Origin: DATNPH01 sp036703315
GTDB lineage: Bacteria > Cyanobacteriota > Cyanobacteriia > Cyanobacteriales > Coleofasciculaceae
Length of the DNA: 59,415 nucleotides
Reading direction: 5' to 3'
NCBI GenBank assembly: GCA_036703315.1
Contig: DATNPH010000083.1
Coordinates: 1-59,415, forward strand
Within the stretch, counting starts at the first letter, position 1; each line of letters opens with the position of its first letter. Below are positions 17,059 through 25,968 of the stretch, one piece after another. Under the pieces are notes generated by a model. That model saw only the letters and a list, made by a program, of their open reading frames with translations. It had not been told where the DNA came from and did not search any database. A program made the position numbers and the translations under genes.

Positions 17059-17745
17059 CTACTTTACGTCTACTGGATGTTGACCATAAAACGGCAGTGC
17101 ATCCGACCAGTGAGGGCATTTTCCCTGTTGCCAATCTATATGAGCAAGTTCCAACACACTGGACACCGAGGCACCTAATCCGATCCCCGCTGGGATATCA
17201 ATCAGCTGATAGGGAGTTGGCCAACTGTCCAATGTTTGCTGCCATGCTTCTGGTGTTATCACTGTATCTGGAAACAGCTCAGTAACTCCTGAATCAGATG
17301 AGGATGACTGATAGATGGCGGCAAATAATTGGCCGCGTTGGGCAGGCATTTGGAGTGCGATCGCTTCTTGCCCCCCTCCCCCTTGATGGAGGAGGGGTTG
17401 GGGGTAAACTTGTTTTTGATGCGACCAAGCCACAGCGGCTAGTGTCGAAATCGCAAATAGAGGAATATCCAGCTGCTGTGCCAGTGTCCGGGCAGTCACA
17501 ACACCGATACGAGTACCAGTAAAGCTACCTGGCCCCTTCGCCACCCCGATAAACGCTAAATCTCCCCAAGTCTGGGGTAAGAGAAACTCAGGGAGATAGT
17601 GATGTAAATGAGTAGACAAATCCCGCCCTAAATCCCAAGTTTTGCAGTGGGTATCATTGGCAAAGTTACTCATCGCCAAACCCAACTCAGGGCTGCTGGT
17701 GTGGAGGGCAAAGCCGTACTTTTGTGACTCAGGGCTACTTTGCAT
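17059..17745 (-). CDS. tsaB: tRNA threonylcarbamoyladenosine biosynthesis protein TsaB
   Basis: TsaB is the non-catalytic partner of TsaD in making t6A37 on ANN-decoding tRNAs. The ASKHA-fold start YGFALHTSSPELGLAM and the diagnostic GVAKGPGSFTGTRIGVVTA are clear. ATG at 17745 is preferred over an in-frame TTG one codon earlier. The usual stretch between the first domain and RRGQ is enlarged: YPQPLLHQGGGGQ is encoded by a C/G-rich palindromic repeat (17371-17406). Total length of 228 aa is still near normal (about 220-230). Convergent with the ParG-like gene. Confidence 0.93.
   Translation of the reverse strand: MQSSPESQKYGFALHTSSPELGLAMSNFANDTHCKTWDLGRDLSTHLHHYLPEFLLPQTWGDLAFIGVAKGPGSFTGTRIGVVTARTLAQQLDIPLFAISTLAAVAWSHQKQVYPQPLLHQGGGGQEAIALQMPAQRGQLFAAIYQSSSSDSGVTELFPDTVITPEAWQQTLDSWPTPYQLIDIPAGIGLGASVSSVLELAHIDWQQGKCPHWSDALPFYGQHPVDVK
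17371..17406. repeat. C/G-rich palindromic repeat inside tsaB
   Basis: A run of Cs with a central TTGATGGAGG and a matching G-rich arm forms an imperfect hairpin. The same kind of repeat is normally intergenic in cyanobacteria. Here it stays in frame and encodes about 12 residues. Confidence 0.65.
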
Positions 17746-17834
17746 CAATCACACCACCAAATCTTAACTGTAAGGAAAAATTAGCTGCTAATCGTCTATG
17801 GTAAACTTTCCTCAGAATTACGCTCCTCGAAGAA

Positions 17835-19748
17835 TCACTCAAACTGCCAAATCTTGATAGTTTTGTCCTGAGAACCACTGGCGATGAGCCGATTATCGGG
17901 ACTGATAGTCACGGATGTTACACCAGCTGAATGTCCAGTGAGTGTATGCAAGAGTTTACAGCTGCCGGGATGCCAGATTTTTATAGTCTTATCAGTACTA
18001 CCACTGATGAGAGTATGACCTTGAACATTGATAGCAATGGAACTGACAGTCTCTGAATGCCCAGTAAGGGTATGTAGCAATTCGCCAGTGCCTAAATTCC
18101 AGAGTTTAATCGTCTGATCAGCACTACCACTAATTAGGATTTGACCACTAGGGCTAAAGGCAAGTGAATTAATTGCATCTGAATGCCCATCAAGTGTTAG
18201 CAGTACATCGCCGTTGTCCAAATTCCAGAGTTTAATCGTTTTATCTAGACTGCCACTGGCAAGGATTTGCCCATCTGGACTGATTACAACGGAGTATACA
18301 GCACTGGAATGTCCAGAAAGGGTTGTCTGTACCTCGCCAGTGCTTAAATCCCAGATTTTGATGGTCTTATCAGCACTACCGCTAACAAGATATTGCGCAT
18401 CTGGACTAATTGCCAAAGATTTAATCCAGCCGGAATGCTTATAAAGTGTATGAATCAATCCTCCTGTCTGTAAGTTCCAAATTTTAATCGTGTGATCCCA
18501 ACTGCCACTAACAAGAATCTGTCCATCTGGCGTCAAGGCGATCGCATCAACCAAGCTAGAATGCCCTAAAAGAGTGCAATGCAGGACTCCGTTGTTTGGG
18601 TTCCAGACTTTGACTGTTCTATCCGCGCTACCACTGGCAAGAGTTTCTCCATCCGGGCTAAAAGCGATTGCAGTAATTGAACTAACATGACCAGTGAGAG
18701 TGTGTACACAGTTCCAGGTTGGGCTAAGAGTCTTTGGCGTGGTGAGTGATGAATAGCTAGCTGTTTTGGCTTGGATTAAAGTTTTTGGATCTGAATCAGG
18801 ATTTAGATCTTTGAGGATTTCCGCTGCTGATTGGTACCGTTGCTTAACGGCACCTTCTAACATTTTGTTCAAGATTTGACTGAGTTGATCACTGACTGGG
18901 TTGCACAAGTAATCTTGCCAAACCCAAACACCTTCCAGGCTATTGAATAAGTCAAATGGGTGAATGTGAGTGAGTAAATGAATGCAGGTAACCCCTAAGC
19001 TATACAAATCACTACTTGTAACCGCTTTGCCCATCAGTTGCTCTTGAGAGGTGTAAGCGGCAGAACCAATGACTGTTCCGGTTCTTGCTAATGCTGTTTT
19101 TGTAGTAAATTTCGCGGCACCAAAATCAACTAGAACGAGTTGCCCCCTGTCTGTTCCCCCAAGAGTAAAAACTTCTTCTTGTTCTCCCCCCTTAGCAAGG
19201 GGGGCTGGGGGAGTACGACTGATGATATTTTCTGGATTAATGTCTCGGTGAATTACACCATGGTCATGGACAAACTGCAATACTGGCAGTAGTTCATTGA
19301 GGACTTGCCGAATCTGAGTTTCACTAAATGCGCCTTCTGCTTCCAGTTTTCGAGCTAAGCTTTCTCCGTCAATGAAAGCTTGCACTAATACAGGTGGCAT
19401 GGCCGATCCAATTGTGTCATCTTGCTCAAAACACGCTAGTAATTGAGGAATCTGAGGGTGTTGTCCGAGTTCTTGTAACCGCGTCGCTTCTGTTCGGAAC
19501 AACTCAGCGGCTTTTTCGGCATTGTTAGTACCTTGATTTATTAGAGGAAACTGTTTGATAATGCAACGGGGTTTAGAGGTATCCTGTTCATCTACAGCGA
19601 GAAAGGTTCGACCGATACCCCCCTGACTAATGGGTTGCAAAGCACGGTAGCGATCGCTCCAAAGCAACCTCGACCCACAAGTTAAGCAAAACCTTGCATT
19701 ACTTGGGTTTTGTGGTTTCTGGCAACGAAGATTAAGGCAGTAACTCAT
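17835..19748 (-). CDS. Zn-ribbon / Ser-Thr protein kinase with seven WD40 repeats
   Basis: This 637-aa protein has a four-cysteine ribbon (MSYCLNLRCQ...ARFCLTCGSRL, residues 1-28). A protein kinase domain follows (about 33-310) with CIIKQF as the lysine strand, HRDINPENI as catalytic loop and DFGAAKF as Mg motif. Seven WD40 repeats (about 345-637) make one full propeller. This domain order is common in cyanobacterial Hanks-type kinases, which are probably signalling or scaffold proteins. A segment rich in Pro/Gly between NII and QLVLVDFG (TPPAPLAKGGEQEE) is encoded by an inserted palindromic repeat (19184-19212). Divergent from the TPR gene at 19910. Its partners are unknown. Confidence 0.92.
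   Translation of the reverse strand: MSYCLNLRCQKPQNPSNARFCLTCGSRLLWSDRYRALQPISQGGIGRTFLAVDEQDTSKPRCIIKQFPLINQGTNNAEKAAELFRTEATRLQELGQHPQIPQLLACFEQDDTIGSAMPPVLVQAFIDGESLARKLEAEGAFSETQIRQVLNELLPVLQFVHDHGVIHRDINPENIISRTPPAPLAKGGEQEEVFTLGGTDRGQLVLVDFGAAKFTTKTALARTGTVIGSAAYTSQEQLMGKAVTSSDLYSLGVTCIHLLTHIHPFDLFNSLEGVWVWQDYLCNPVSDQLSQILNKMLEGAVKQRYQSAAEILKDLNPDSDPKTLIQAKTASYSSLTTPKTLSPTWNCVHTLTGHVSSITAIAFSPDGETLASGSADRTVKVWNPNNGVLHCTLLGHSSLVDAIALTPDGQILVSGSWDHTIKIWNLQTGGLIHTLYKHSGWIKSLAISPDAQYLVSGSADKTIKIWDLSTGEVQTTLSGHSSAVYSVVISPDGQILASGSLDKTIKLWNLDNGDVLLTLDGHSDAINSLAFSPSGQILISGSADQTIKLWNLGTGELLHTLTGHSETVSSIAINVQGHTLISGSTDKTIKIWHPGSCKLLHTLTGHSAGVTSVTISPDNRLIASGSQDKTIKIWQFE
19184..19212. repeat. Palindromic repeat inside the kinase domain gene
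   Basis: CCCCCCTT-AGC-AAGGGGGG (19186-19204) is a perfect 8-bp stem followed by CTGGGGGAG. It is a repeat type frequent between cyanobacterial genes. It is in frame and encodes TPPAPLAKGGE. Confidence 0.75.
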
Positions 19749-19909
19749 ACCAGTGAGAATTCAGCACCGGATGAGTCGAGTTTATCGTAGGCTTTAGTAA
19801 TCCGTCACTCAATGTATTACCAGTCACGGGGCAAGATTGGGTAGCTCTCGCTTTTAGCTGAGGTTATGATTAGCTAGAGTACTGGTCGCTGCTTGAGCAG
19901 GTTGGAAGC

Positions 19910-21217
19910 ATGGAGCGAGAATTTTATAACCGCGGGTTAGATAAGGCGCTTCAAGGAGACCTTAAAGGGGCAATTCAGGACTTTGACCAAGCTTTACAAC
20001 TCAATCCTCAATTTACTGAAGCTTACTACAAAAGAGCTGTTGCTCGTTTTGACTTAGGAGATAAGCAAGGAGCAATTGAGGACTATACTCAGGCTTTGCA
20101 GCTCAATCCTGAAAGTATTGAAAGTTATTTTGGTCGAGGTTTAGCTCGGTTGGCGCTGGGGGATGCTCAGGGAAGCCTTGAGGATGCTAATCAAGTCCTA
20201 CGTATCAATTCCAATCATGCTGCCGCTTGCAACCTTCAGGGGACTGCCTACCGTAAGCTGGGGGATACTCAGGCGGCGATCGCTAGTTTTAAAAAAGCCG
20301 CACAACTGTATCTGGAGCAGAAGGATAAGGAAAATTGCCGTCGATGTTTAGACAGCATTAGCCAAATTCAGGCGACTCAAAGGCGTGCTGAGATGGTAGT
20401 CCAGACTGAGAATTTTTTCAACAAAGCCGTCAATAAGGTTAAGCAAGGGAACTACAGAGGCGCGCTGGAAGACTTGAACTGGCTGATTCAGCTTGATCCA
20501 AAAGATGCCAAAGCTTATTACTATCGAGGTATTGTTCGCAGCAAGTTGGGTGATAATCAAGGAGCCATTCAAGATCTGGGTCAGTCAATGCAACTTCATC
20601 CCCAAGACTCCCAGGTTCGTAACCATCGAGGAGTTGTCCGCATCGCACTAGGCGATTATCGGGGAGCGATTGATGATTTTAGTCAGTTACTTGAATCGCA
20701 ACCGCAAAACACTTCAGCGTATATTAACCGAGCACTTGCCTACAGCAAACTTGGCAATCATCGGCAAGCGATAGAAGATTGTTCGAGAGCCTTAAATATT
20801 AAACCTGATGATGCTCAATTGTATTGTCATCGAGCCGCTACTCGCTCCGATTTTGATGATCACCAGGGAGCTGTTGACGATTATCAAAAAGCTGCCAATA
20901 TTTATTTTGATAAACAAGATTGGGCTAGTTATCGGCAAGTACTAGAAAAGATAAAGATTGAAGAATCACGAGTACGCTTTGCCGCTCAAAAACGAGCTAG
21001 CCAACTCAATAATAACAATATGTTTATAAATCAAGAAAAACAAATTTGGTCAAATGCTCTACCCAGTACTGAACTACAAAATCGCCTGCTCAGAATGGTA
21101 GGAGGCTACTGGGACGTAGCGCAACGACTGATTAACATTGCTAAGCAAAAATATCCTGGTATGCCGGAAAATTGGTATATAGAGAAGGTTATTGAGGATT
21201 TAGAACGCGATCGCTAG
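19910..21217 (+). CDS. Tetratricopeptide-repeat protein
   Basis: This 435-aa protein consists largely of TPR units of 34 residues, e.g. AIQDFDQALQLNPQFTEAYY, AIEDYTQALQLNPESIESYF and AIEDCSRALNIKPDDAQLYC. They form two arrays (about 1-150 and 170-340) separated by a charged linker. The last 80 residues (LQNRLLRMVGGYWDVAQRLI) form a helical tail ending VIEDLERDR. No signal peptide is seen. It is a protein-protein interaction scaffold with unknown partner, divergent from the WD40 kinase, which may hint at a shared signalling role (inference). Confidence 0.88.
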   Translation: MEREFYNRGLDKALQGDLKGAIQDFDQALQLNPQFTEAYYKRAVARFDLGDKQGAIEDYTQALQLNPESIESYFGRGLARLALGDAQGSLEDANQVLRINSNHAAACNLQGTAYRKLGDTQAAIASFKKAAQLYLEQKDKENCRRCLDSISQIQATQRRAEMVVQTENFFNKAVNKVKQGNYRGALEDLNWLIQLDPKDAKAYYYRGIVRSKLGDNQGAIQDLGQSMQLHPQDSQVRNHRGVVRIALGDYRGAIDDFSQLLESQPQNTSAYINRALAYSKLGNHRQAIEDCSRALNIKPDDAQLYCHRAATRSDFDDHQGAVDDYQKAANIYFDKQDWASYRQVLEKIKIEESRVRFAAQKRASQLNNNNMFINQEKQIWSNALPSTELQNRLLRMVGGYWDVAQRLINIAKQKYPGMPENWYIEKVIEDLERDR

Positions 21218-21266
21218 ATAGTCAACCTGAAGGCTAAAGTGTGAACTTGGAACATCCAAAATTATT

Positions 21267-21294
21267 GTAGGGGCACGATATATCGTGCCCCTAC
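21267..21294. repeat. 28-bp perfect palindrome between convergent genes
   Basis: Arm GTAGGGGCACGATA is followed directly by its complement TATCGTGCCCCTAC. It lies between the convergent TPR gene and the coiled-coil gene, and could serve as a bidirectional terminator. Repeats of this GTAGGGGC type are widespread in cyanobacterial genomes. Confidence 0.8.
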
Positions 21295-21359
21295 CTGTCA
21301 TGTATGCAATTGAGAACCGCTATCTCTCTTCAGCCTGGGCATCAACGATGATACAACCC

Positions 21360-21908
21360 TTAGATATTCCCAAAGGTTGGAATCGGGCCACCGCGTGGAC
21401 GAGAGAAACTCGGTAAATCAACTCGTGTAACATTGCGGCTTCTCACTGCCAAGCGGTAGCTGACACTTTGCAGTTCGGCGTGGAGTTGTCGGTTTTCCCG
21501 TTGTAGCATCGCCACCCTCTCTCTCACCGATGTCATACGCTCGGCAAACTTCTGGCGATAAATGTGTGGTAGCTCTTGTACTACCTGCTCTAGCATGCGG
21601 GAGCGTTCGGTGAGTTCTTGAACCGACTGCCGTAACTGGTAAATTTCGTTATCGCGCGTCGTAATCTGCTCTTGGTAAAATGTCACCTGCTGTTCAACAT
21701 CTTGCAGCTGTTCCCGTAAAACTCGCATTTGGGTTTGGTGACGCTCTGAAACCTCCGGCTGGGGCATGAAATTAGCGTTGCCCTTCACCAGGCGAAATAG
21801 CTCTTGAGACAGCTGCTGCACCAACTGGTCTCTCAGTTGCAACTCTTCTCGTAGACGAGAAGCTTCAGCTTGAACCGCATGTAGAGTTGGGGTTTCAGTC
21901 TGGATCAC
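21360..21908 (-). CDS. Coiled-coil protein of unknown function
   Basis: This 182-aa protein is almost entirely heptad-rich helix from about residue 10 to 160 (EASRLREELQLRDQLVQQL, RVLREQLQDVEQQVTFYQ, LQRENRQLHAELQSVSYRL). It ends in a short basic, proline-containing tail (LPSFSRPRGGPIPTFGNI). No membrane segment or signal peptide is seen. It looks like a structural or scaffold protein conserved in cyanobacteria; I do not recognise a named family. The gene stands alone. Confidence 0.75.
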   Translation of the reverse strand: MIQTETPTLHAVQAEASRLREELQLRDQLVQQLSQELFRLVKGNANFMPQPEVSERHQTQMRVLREQLQDVEQQVTFYQEQITTRDNEIYQLRQSVQELTERSRMLEQVVQELPHIYRQKFAERMTSVRERVAMLQRENRQLHAELQSVSYRLAVRSRNVTRVDLPSFSRPRGGPIPTFGNI

Positions 21909-22251
21909 GATCGCTTACAGCTCCAATAGTATAGTACTCCCAGTAGCAGAGGACGACGGGCAGCGCTGCTCGTGTAGCAGGCTGCTAGACATACCGCTCA
22001 TCAAATTGCTGATGCAGCTAATGTACCATTTGAATCAAGAAAATAACACTAGAAAAGCTATTTTTTTGTAAATTTTCCTGCCCAAATCGAATATTTGGAT
22101 CAATTAAGCAAGGGTAGGTTCAATTCAATTATTTGACTATACCCTCATGAACGCGGGTACACCACGAAGAGTAAAAACCGTTCTTCCCCCACTCCACTTA
22201 TCAAGATAGGCTTCGATTAAGATTGAGTTGAACTGACAGAAAGTAGCCGAG
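21909..22251. other. Divergent promoter region
   Basis: 343 bp between the coiled-coil gene and the phosphohexomutase gene. It must hold both promoters. No further gene, hairpin or RNA can be supported. Confidence 0.45.
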
Positions 22252-23691
22252 ATGAGTCTAGGAAGCCGCGCAACAACAATTAAGTTCGGCACCGATGGAT
22301 GGCGGGGGATTATTGCTGATGACTTTACATTTGCGAATGTATGTAAGGTAACACGAGCGATCGCCAGTTACATAGAAACCGCCTATTCTAAAGACCGCCC
22401 TATTTTAGTTGCCTACGATACTCGGTTTCTTGCCGACCAGTTTGCCCGCACGGCGGCTGAAGTCCTGGCAGACTTGGGTTGGACGGTAAACATGGTTGAG
22501 CGAGATTGCCCAACGCCAGTGATAGCTTACAATGCCCGTCACCTCAACTCGGCTGGGGCGCTAATGTTTACCGCTAGTCACAACCCGGCACCTTACTGCG
22601 GCATTAAGTACATCCCGGATTATGCGGGTCCAGCGACACTAGAGATTACAGATACGATTGTTGCTAACATCGAAGCGGCAGATGATGCCTTGCCCAGTGG
22701 TGAGAACATTGATAAAATTTCTACCTTTGACCCCAAACCGGCTTATCTACAGTTCATATACACTTTGCTTGATGTAGAACGGATTCGTAGCGCCAAACTC
22801 AAGGTGAAGTACGATGCCCTCTACTCGACCTCTCGTGGCTACCTGAATACGGTTCTAGAACATTGCGGCTGCCAGACACAGACCTTTCACAGCACTCGTG
22901 ATGTCTTATTTGGCGGTGGACTGCCAGAAGCGAAGGGAGAGCAACTGACGGAGTTAGTAGAGGCTGTCAAAAAAGATAATGCTGATTTGGGTTTAGCCAC
23001 CGATGGCGATAGCGATCGCTTCGGTATTGTCGATGAGCAAGGTAACGTCCTGACTCCTAACACTGTGCTGTTGCTGCTGGCACGTCACTTGATTAAAAAC
23101 AAAGGCAAGACGGGCGCAATTGTTCGTACTGTTGCTACTACTCATTTACTAGATAACTTTGCCCTCAAGTACGGTTTGCAAATTTATGAAACCCCGGTGG
23201 GCTTTAAGTACATTGGTGAGAAGATGCGCGAGACAGAGGTATTGATTGGCGGGGAAGACTCAGGCGGGGTAAGCGTTATTGGGCATATTCCCGAAAAAGA
23301 TGGCATTTTGGCAAATATGCTGGTTGCTGAAGCGATCGCCTATGAAGGGAAGCCGTTGAGTCAGTTGGTGGAAGAAGTGCTTGCTGAAGCGAATGGTCCT
23401 CTTTACAATAAACGTCTCGATTTACAATTGAATGATGAGCACAAAATAGCGATTCTGGACTCCTTCATCAAAAATCCACCGGGAGACATTGCTGGCATCA
23501 GAGTCAAAGAAATTGGTCACAAAGACGGCATCAAACTTTACCTAGAAGATGGTAGCTGGGTACTTCTGCGCCCATCGGGAACCGAACCTCTGATGCGAGT
23601 CTATATGGAAACTGACTCTATAGAAAAGCAAAAGCCGATTGCTGAAATTATAGAGTTGCTGATCAACAGGCTGGCACCTGTAAGAGTTTAA
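22252..23691 (+). CDS. Phosphoglucomutase / phosphomannomutase
   Basis: This 479-aa enzyme belongs to the alpha-D-phosphohexomutase superfamily and interconverts hexose-1- and -6-phosphates. All four signatures are present: the phosphoserine loop TASHNPAPYCGIKY, the metal loop DGDSDRFGIVDE, the sugar loop GGEDSGGV and the phosphate-binding RPSGTEPLMRVYMET. N-terminal FGTDGWRGIIADDF is typical. Specificity for glucose or mannose cannot be read from the sequence. It supplies glucose-1-phosphate for GlgC. The LapA-like gene starts 38 bp downstream and is probably co-transcribed. Confidence 0.93.
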   Translation: MSLGSRATTIKFGTDGWRGIIADDFTFANVCKVTRAIASYIETAYSKDRPILVAYDTRFLADQFARTAAEVLADLGWTVNMVERDCPTPVIAYNARHLNSAGALMFTASHNPAPYCGIKYIPDYAGPATLEITDTIVANIEAADDALPSGENIDKISTFDPKPAYLQFIYTLLDVERIRSAKLKVKYDALYSTSRGYLNTVLEHCGCQTQTFHSTRDVLFGGGLPEAKGEQLTELVEAVKKDNADLGLATDGDSDRFGIVDEQGNVLTPNTVLLLLARHLIKNKGKTGAIVRTVATTHLLDNFALKYGLQIYETPVGFKYIGEKMRETEVLIGGEDSGGVSVIGHIPEKDGILANMLVAEAIAYEGKPLSQLVEEVLAEANGPLYNKRLDLQLNDEHKIAILDSFIKNPPGDIAGIRVKEIGHKDGIKLYLEDGSWVLLRPSGTEPLMRVYMETDSIEKQKPIAEIIELLINRLAPVRV

Positions 23692-23729
23692 TCCCAGTAT
23701 TAGTTGTTTGCCCCTAACAACTGACAATT

Positions 23730-23981
23730 ATGAGAATTCTGGCTAATTTGCTTACCTCTATAGTTTTAGCGGCTTGGATAGGAGCGATCGCTATTCTATC
23801 CATTCAAAATATTACGCCGATATCCCTACAGTTTCTGGGTTCTGAGACAATCCAGCTACCCGTAGGGGTTGTACTGGCATTTAGTGTTGGTATCGGTGCT
23901 GTCGGGGGAGCGATCGTGCCGTTACTATGGCAGTTGGCTGGCAGACAACGGAAGACGTATTACGAGGAAGAGAATTATTGA
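23730..23981 (+). CDS. LapA-domain (DUF1049) small membrane protein
   Basis: This 83-aa protein has two hydrophobic segments (ILANLLTSIVLAAWIGAIAI and LPVGVVLAFSVGIGAVGG) separated by a short NITPISLQFLG loop, the pattern of DUF1049/LapA proteins. It ends with a basic, charged tail in the cytoplasm. Related proteins in other bacteria assemble with LPS-transport or regulation complexes, but the cyanobacterial role is unknown. Confidence 0.8.
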   Translation: MRILANLLTSIVLAAWIGAIAILSIQNITPISLQFLGSETIQLPVGVVLAFSVGIGAVGGAIVPLLWQLAGRQRKTYYEEENY

Positions 23982-24020
23982 AAATTTAACGTACTCTAAT
24001 TCAATCGTCACGGAACTTTT

Positions 24021-24057
24021 AGCGATCGCCATAATGCAATGTGTAGAGGCGATCGCT
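24021..24057 (+). terminator. Hairpin built from two HIP1 sites
   Basis: AGCGATCGCC and GGCGATCGCT form a perfect 10-bp stem around a 17-nt loop, 40 nt after the LapA-like gene. It may act as a terminator, although no T-tract follows. Each arm contains the cyanobacterial HIP1 octamer. Confidence 0.45.
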
Positions 24058-24112
24058 TAGCTGAGCCAAGCATATCATGTCATCCTGAAACAAGAGACTC
24101 ACGAGGTCAAGG

Positions 24113-25624
24113 ATGTCAGAAGGGTCAAAACAAAAACGGATAGTTGTCGTAGGTGCAGGTTGGGCTGGATTAGGAGCAAGCTACCACTTAGCGTCTCAGG
24201 GCTACGACGTTACACTCTTAGAAGCTGCCCCCTATCCCGGTGGATTAGTAGCAGGCTGGAAAACTCCTGGTGGACGTTCCATTGAGGGTGGGATTCATGG
24301 CTTCTGGTATCCCTACAGCAATATCTTTTCCTTGGTTCGAGACTTGGGACTCAATCCCTTCACTCCGTTCACTCGTTCCTCCCAATATTCACCCGCAGGA
24401 CTGGAAGTAGAATCACCCATTTTCCAAAATGAGCCACTACTCCCCACTCCACTAGGAACCTTTCTGTATACCCAGTTTAAGCGGTTGCCATTGGTCGATC
24501 GCCTTTCTGCCCTACCCCTGCTCTATGCCATAGTCGATTTTGATAACTCTGATCAGGCATGGTGGCGCTATGACTTCGTAACTGCCCGTGAACTGTTCAA
24601 ACAGTTTGGCGTTTCTGCCCGACTCTATAAAGATTCCTTCGAGCCAATGCTGCTGGTAGGCTTATTTGCACCCGGGGAACAGTGTTCAGCAGCAGCTGCC
24701 TTGGGGATGCTTTACTACTTCATCCTTGCTCACCAGCCTAACTTTGATGTGGTTTGGTGTCGGGGAACGGTTGGAGAGATGATTTTTAAGCCTTGGGTTG
24801 AACGTATCGAGAAAGTTGGCGGCAAGGTACTAACTAATAAACGGGTAAGCGATATTGTTCTCGACAGCACTGGCAAGGCAAAAGGGGTTGTCTGCGGTGA
24901 TGAAGTCTTTGAGGCAGATGCGGTAATTTTTTCGGTTAGCGTCAGCGGCATGAAAAAAATTGTGTCAAGTAGTCCCAGTCTGCAAAATCATCGGGAATTT
25001 CGGGATTTGACGAACTTGGGGGGAATTGATGTGCTGGCGGCTCGGCTGTGGTTTGATCGCAAAGTAAGCATCCGTCATCCTTCTAATGCCTGCTTTGGCT
25101 TTGATCCAACAACCGGTTGGACATTTTTTGACCTGAATGTGCTGCACGACGAATACCGGGATGAACCTGGTAGCGTGATTGAAGCCGATTTTTATCATGC
25201 CAATCAGTTGCTACCTCTGAGTGATGAGCAAATCGTGCAGAAAGTCCAGCGTGATTTAGCTAGCTGTGTGCCAGGGTTTGGAGAGGCTAAGGTTATCGAC
25301 AGTAGCGTAATCCGAGTGCGGCAAGGTGTAACTCACTTTGCACCGGGTAGTTATCAGTATTTACTGAAGGCAACAACGAGCATCCAAAATCTCTTCATGA
25401 GTGGAGATTGGATTGTCACTAATCATGGTTCTTGGTCACAGGAGAAGGCTTATGTTACCGGTTTGGAAGCAGCAAATCTAGTAGTTGATTACTTCGGGCG
25501 TGGGAGTAAAGCTAATATCATCCCCGTTGAACCTGATGAGCCACATATTCAGATTGCTCGGAGTATTAATCAAACAGTGCGCGGGTTAGTCAGAGCTATG
25601 TTGCCAGATTTTTGGCTACCTTGA
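24113..25624 (+). CDS. FAD-dependent oxidoreductase, carotenoid-desaturase-like
   Basis: This 503-aa flavoprotein starts with a dinucleotide-binding motif VVGAGWAGLGASYHL (residues about 10-24) followed by GGLVAGWKTPGGRSIEGGIH. The C-terminal FAD motif is NLFMSGDWIVTNHGSWSQEK with AYVTGLEAAN. This is the layout of zeta-carotene desaturase/phytoene desaturase relatives and hydroxysqualene-type amine oxidase-fold enzymes. The substrate cannot be read from the sequence; a carotenoid or isoprenoid is likely. It is followed within 13 bp by the DUF6883 gene, so co-transcription is probable. Confidence 0.85.
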   Translation: MSEGSKQKRIVVVGAGWAGLGASYHLASQGYDVTLLEAAPYPGGLVAGWKTPGGRSIEGGIHGFWYPYSNIFSLVRDLGLNPFTPFTRSSQYSPAGLEVESPIFQNEPLLPTPLGTFLYTQFKRLPLVDRLSALPLLYAIVDFDNSDQAWWRYDFVTARELFKQFGVSARLYKDSFEPMLLVGLFAPGEQCSAAAALGMLYYFILAHQPNFDVVWCRGTVGEMIFKPWVERIEKVGGKVLTNKRVSDIVLDSTGKAKGVVCGDEVFEADAVIFSVSVSGMKKIVSSSPSLQNHREFRDLTNLGGIDVLAARLWFDRKVSIRHPSNACFGFDPTTGWTFFDLNVLHDEYRDEPGSVIEADFYHANQLLPLSDEQIVQKVQRDLASCVPGFGEAKVIDSSVIRVRQGVTHFAPGSYQYLLKATTSIQNLFMSGDWIVTNHGSWSQEKAYVTGLEAANLVVDYFGRGSKANIIPVEPDEPHIQIARSINQTVRGLVRAMLPDFWLP

Positions 25625-25637
25625 ATGAAAGACTGCG

Positions 25638-25961
25638 ATGAGAATTCCTGCCGATGCTGTCATCCCAGAAGAAAAGTTGACGCGCTACCTACTGATACCA
25701 AGAGCACGGGATGACAAGTCAAAATTTCTCGCCCAAGCTGGATTCACTCAGGAGAACCCAAAACTACTACTGATATCGCTTAGACTCCTTGCTTCCTCAG
25801 CAGAGGCAGTGGAAGATGGCACGAATGAATACGGCACTTTCTATCGTGTTGAAGGCGAGTTGCAAGGAGCAAATGAGCGTAATTTAGCGGTAGTCACCAT
25901 TTGGATAAGATGGGATCTCGACGGCAGTTTTCATTTTGTTACTCTAAAGCCTCAGAAGTAA
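25638..25961 (+). CDS. DUF6883-like small protein
   Basis: This 107-aa protein starts MRIPADAVIPEEKLTRYLL and has the pattern PRARDDKSKFLAQAGFTQEN followed by a beta-rich C-terminus (YRVEGELQGANERNLAVVT, FHFVTLKP). This is the conserved layout I associate with DUF6883; no function is established. It starts 13 bp after the FAD enzyme and is followed 7 bp later by a DUF4926 gene. The tight pair suggests the two products work together. Confidence 0.75.
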   Translation: MRIPADAVIPEEKLTRYLLIPRARDDKSKFLAQAGFTQENPKLLLISLRLLASSAEAVEDGTNEYGTFYRVEGELQGANERNLAVVTIWIRWDLDGSFHFVTLKPQK

Positions 25962-25968
25962 TCTTGAC

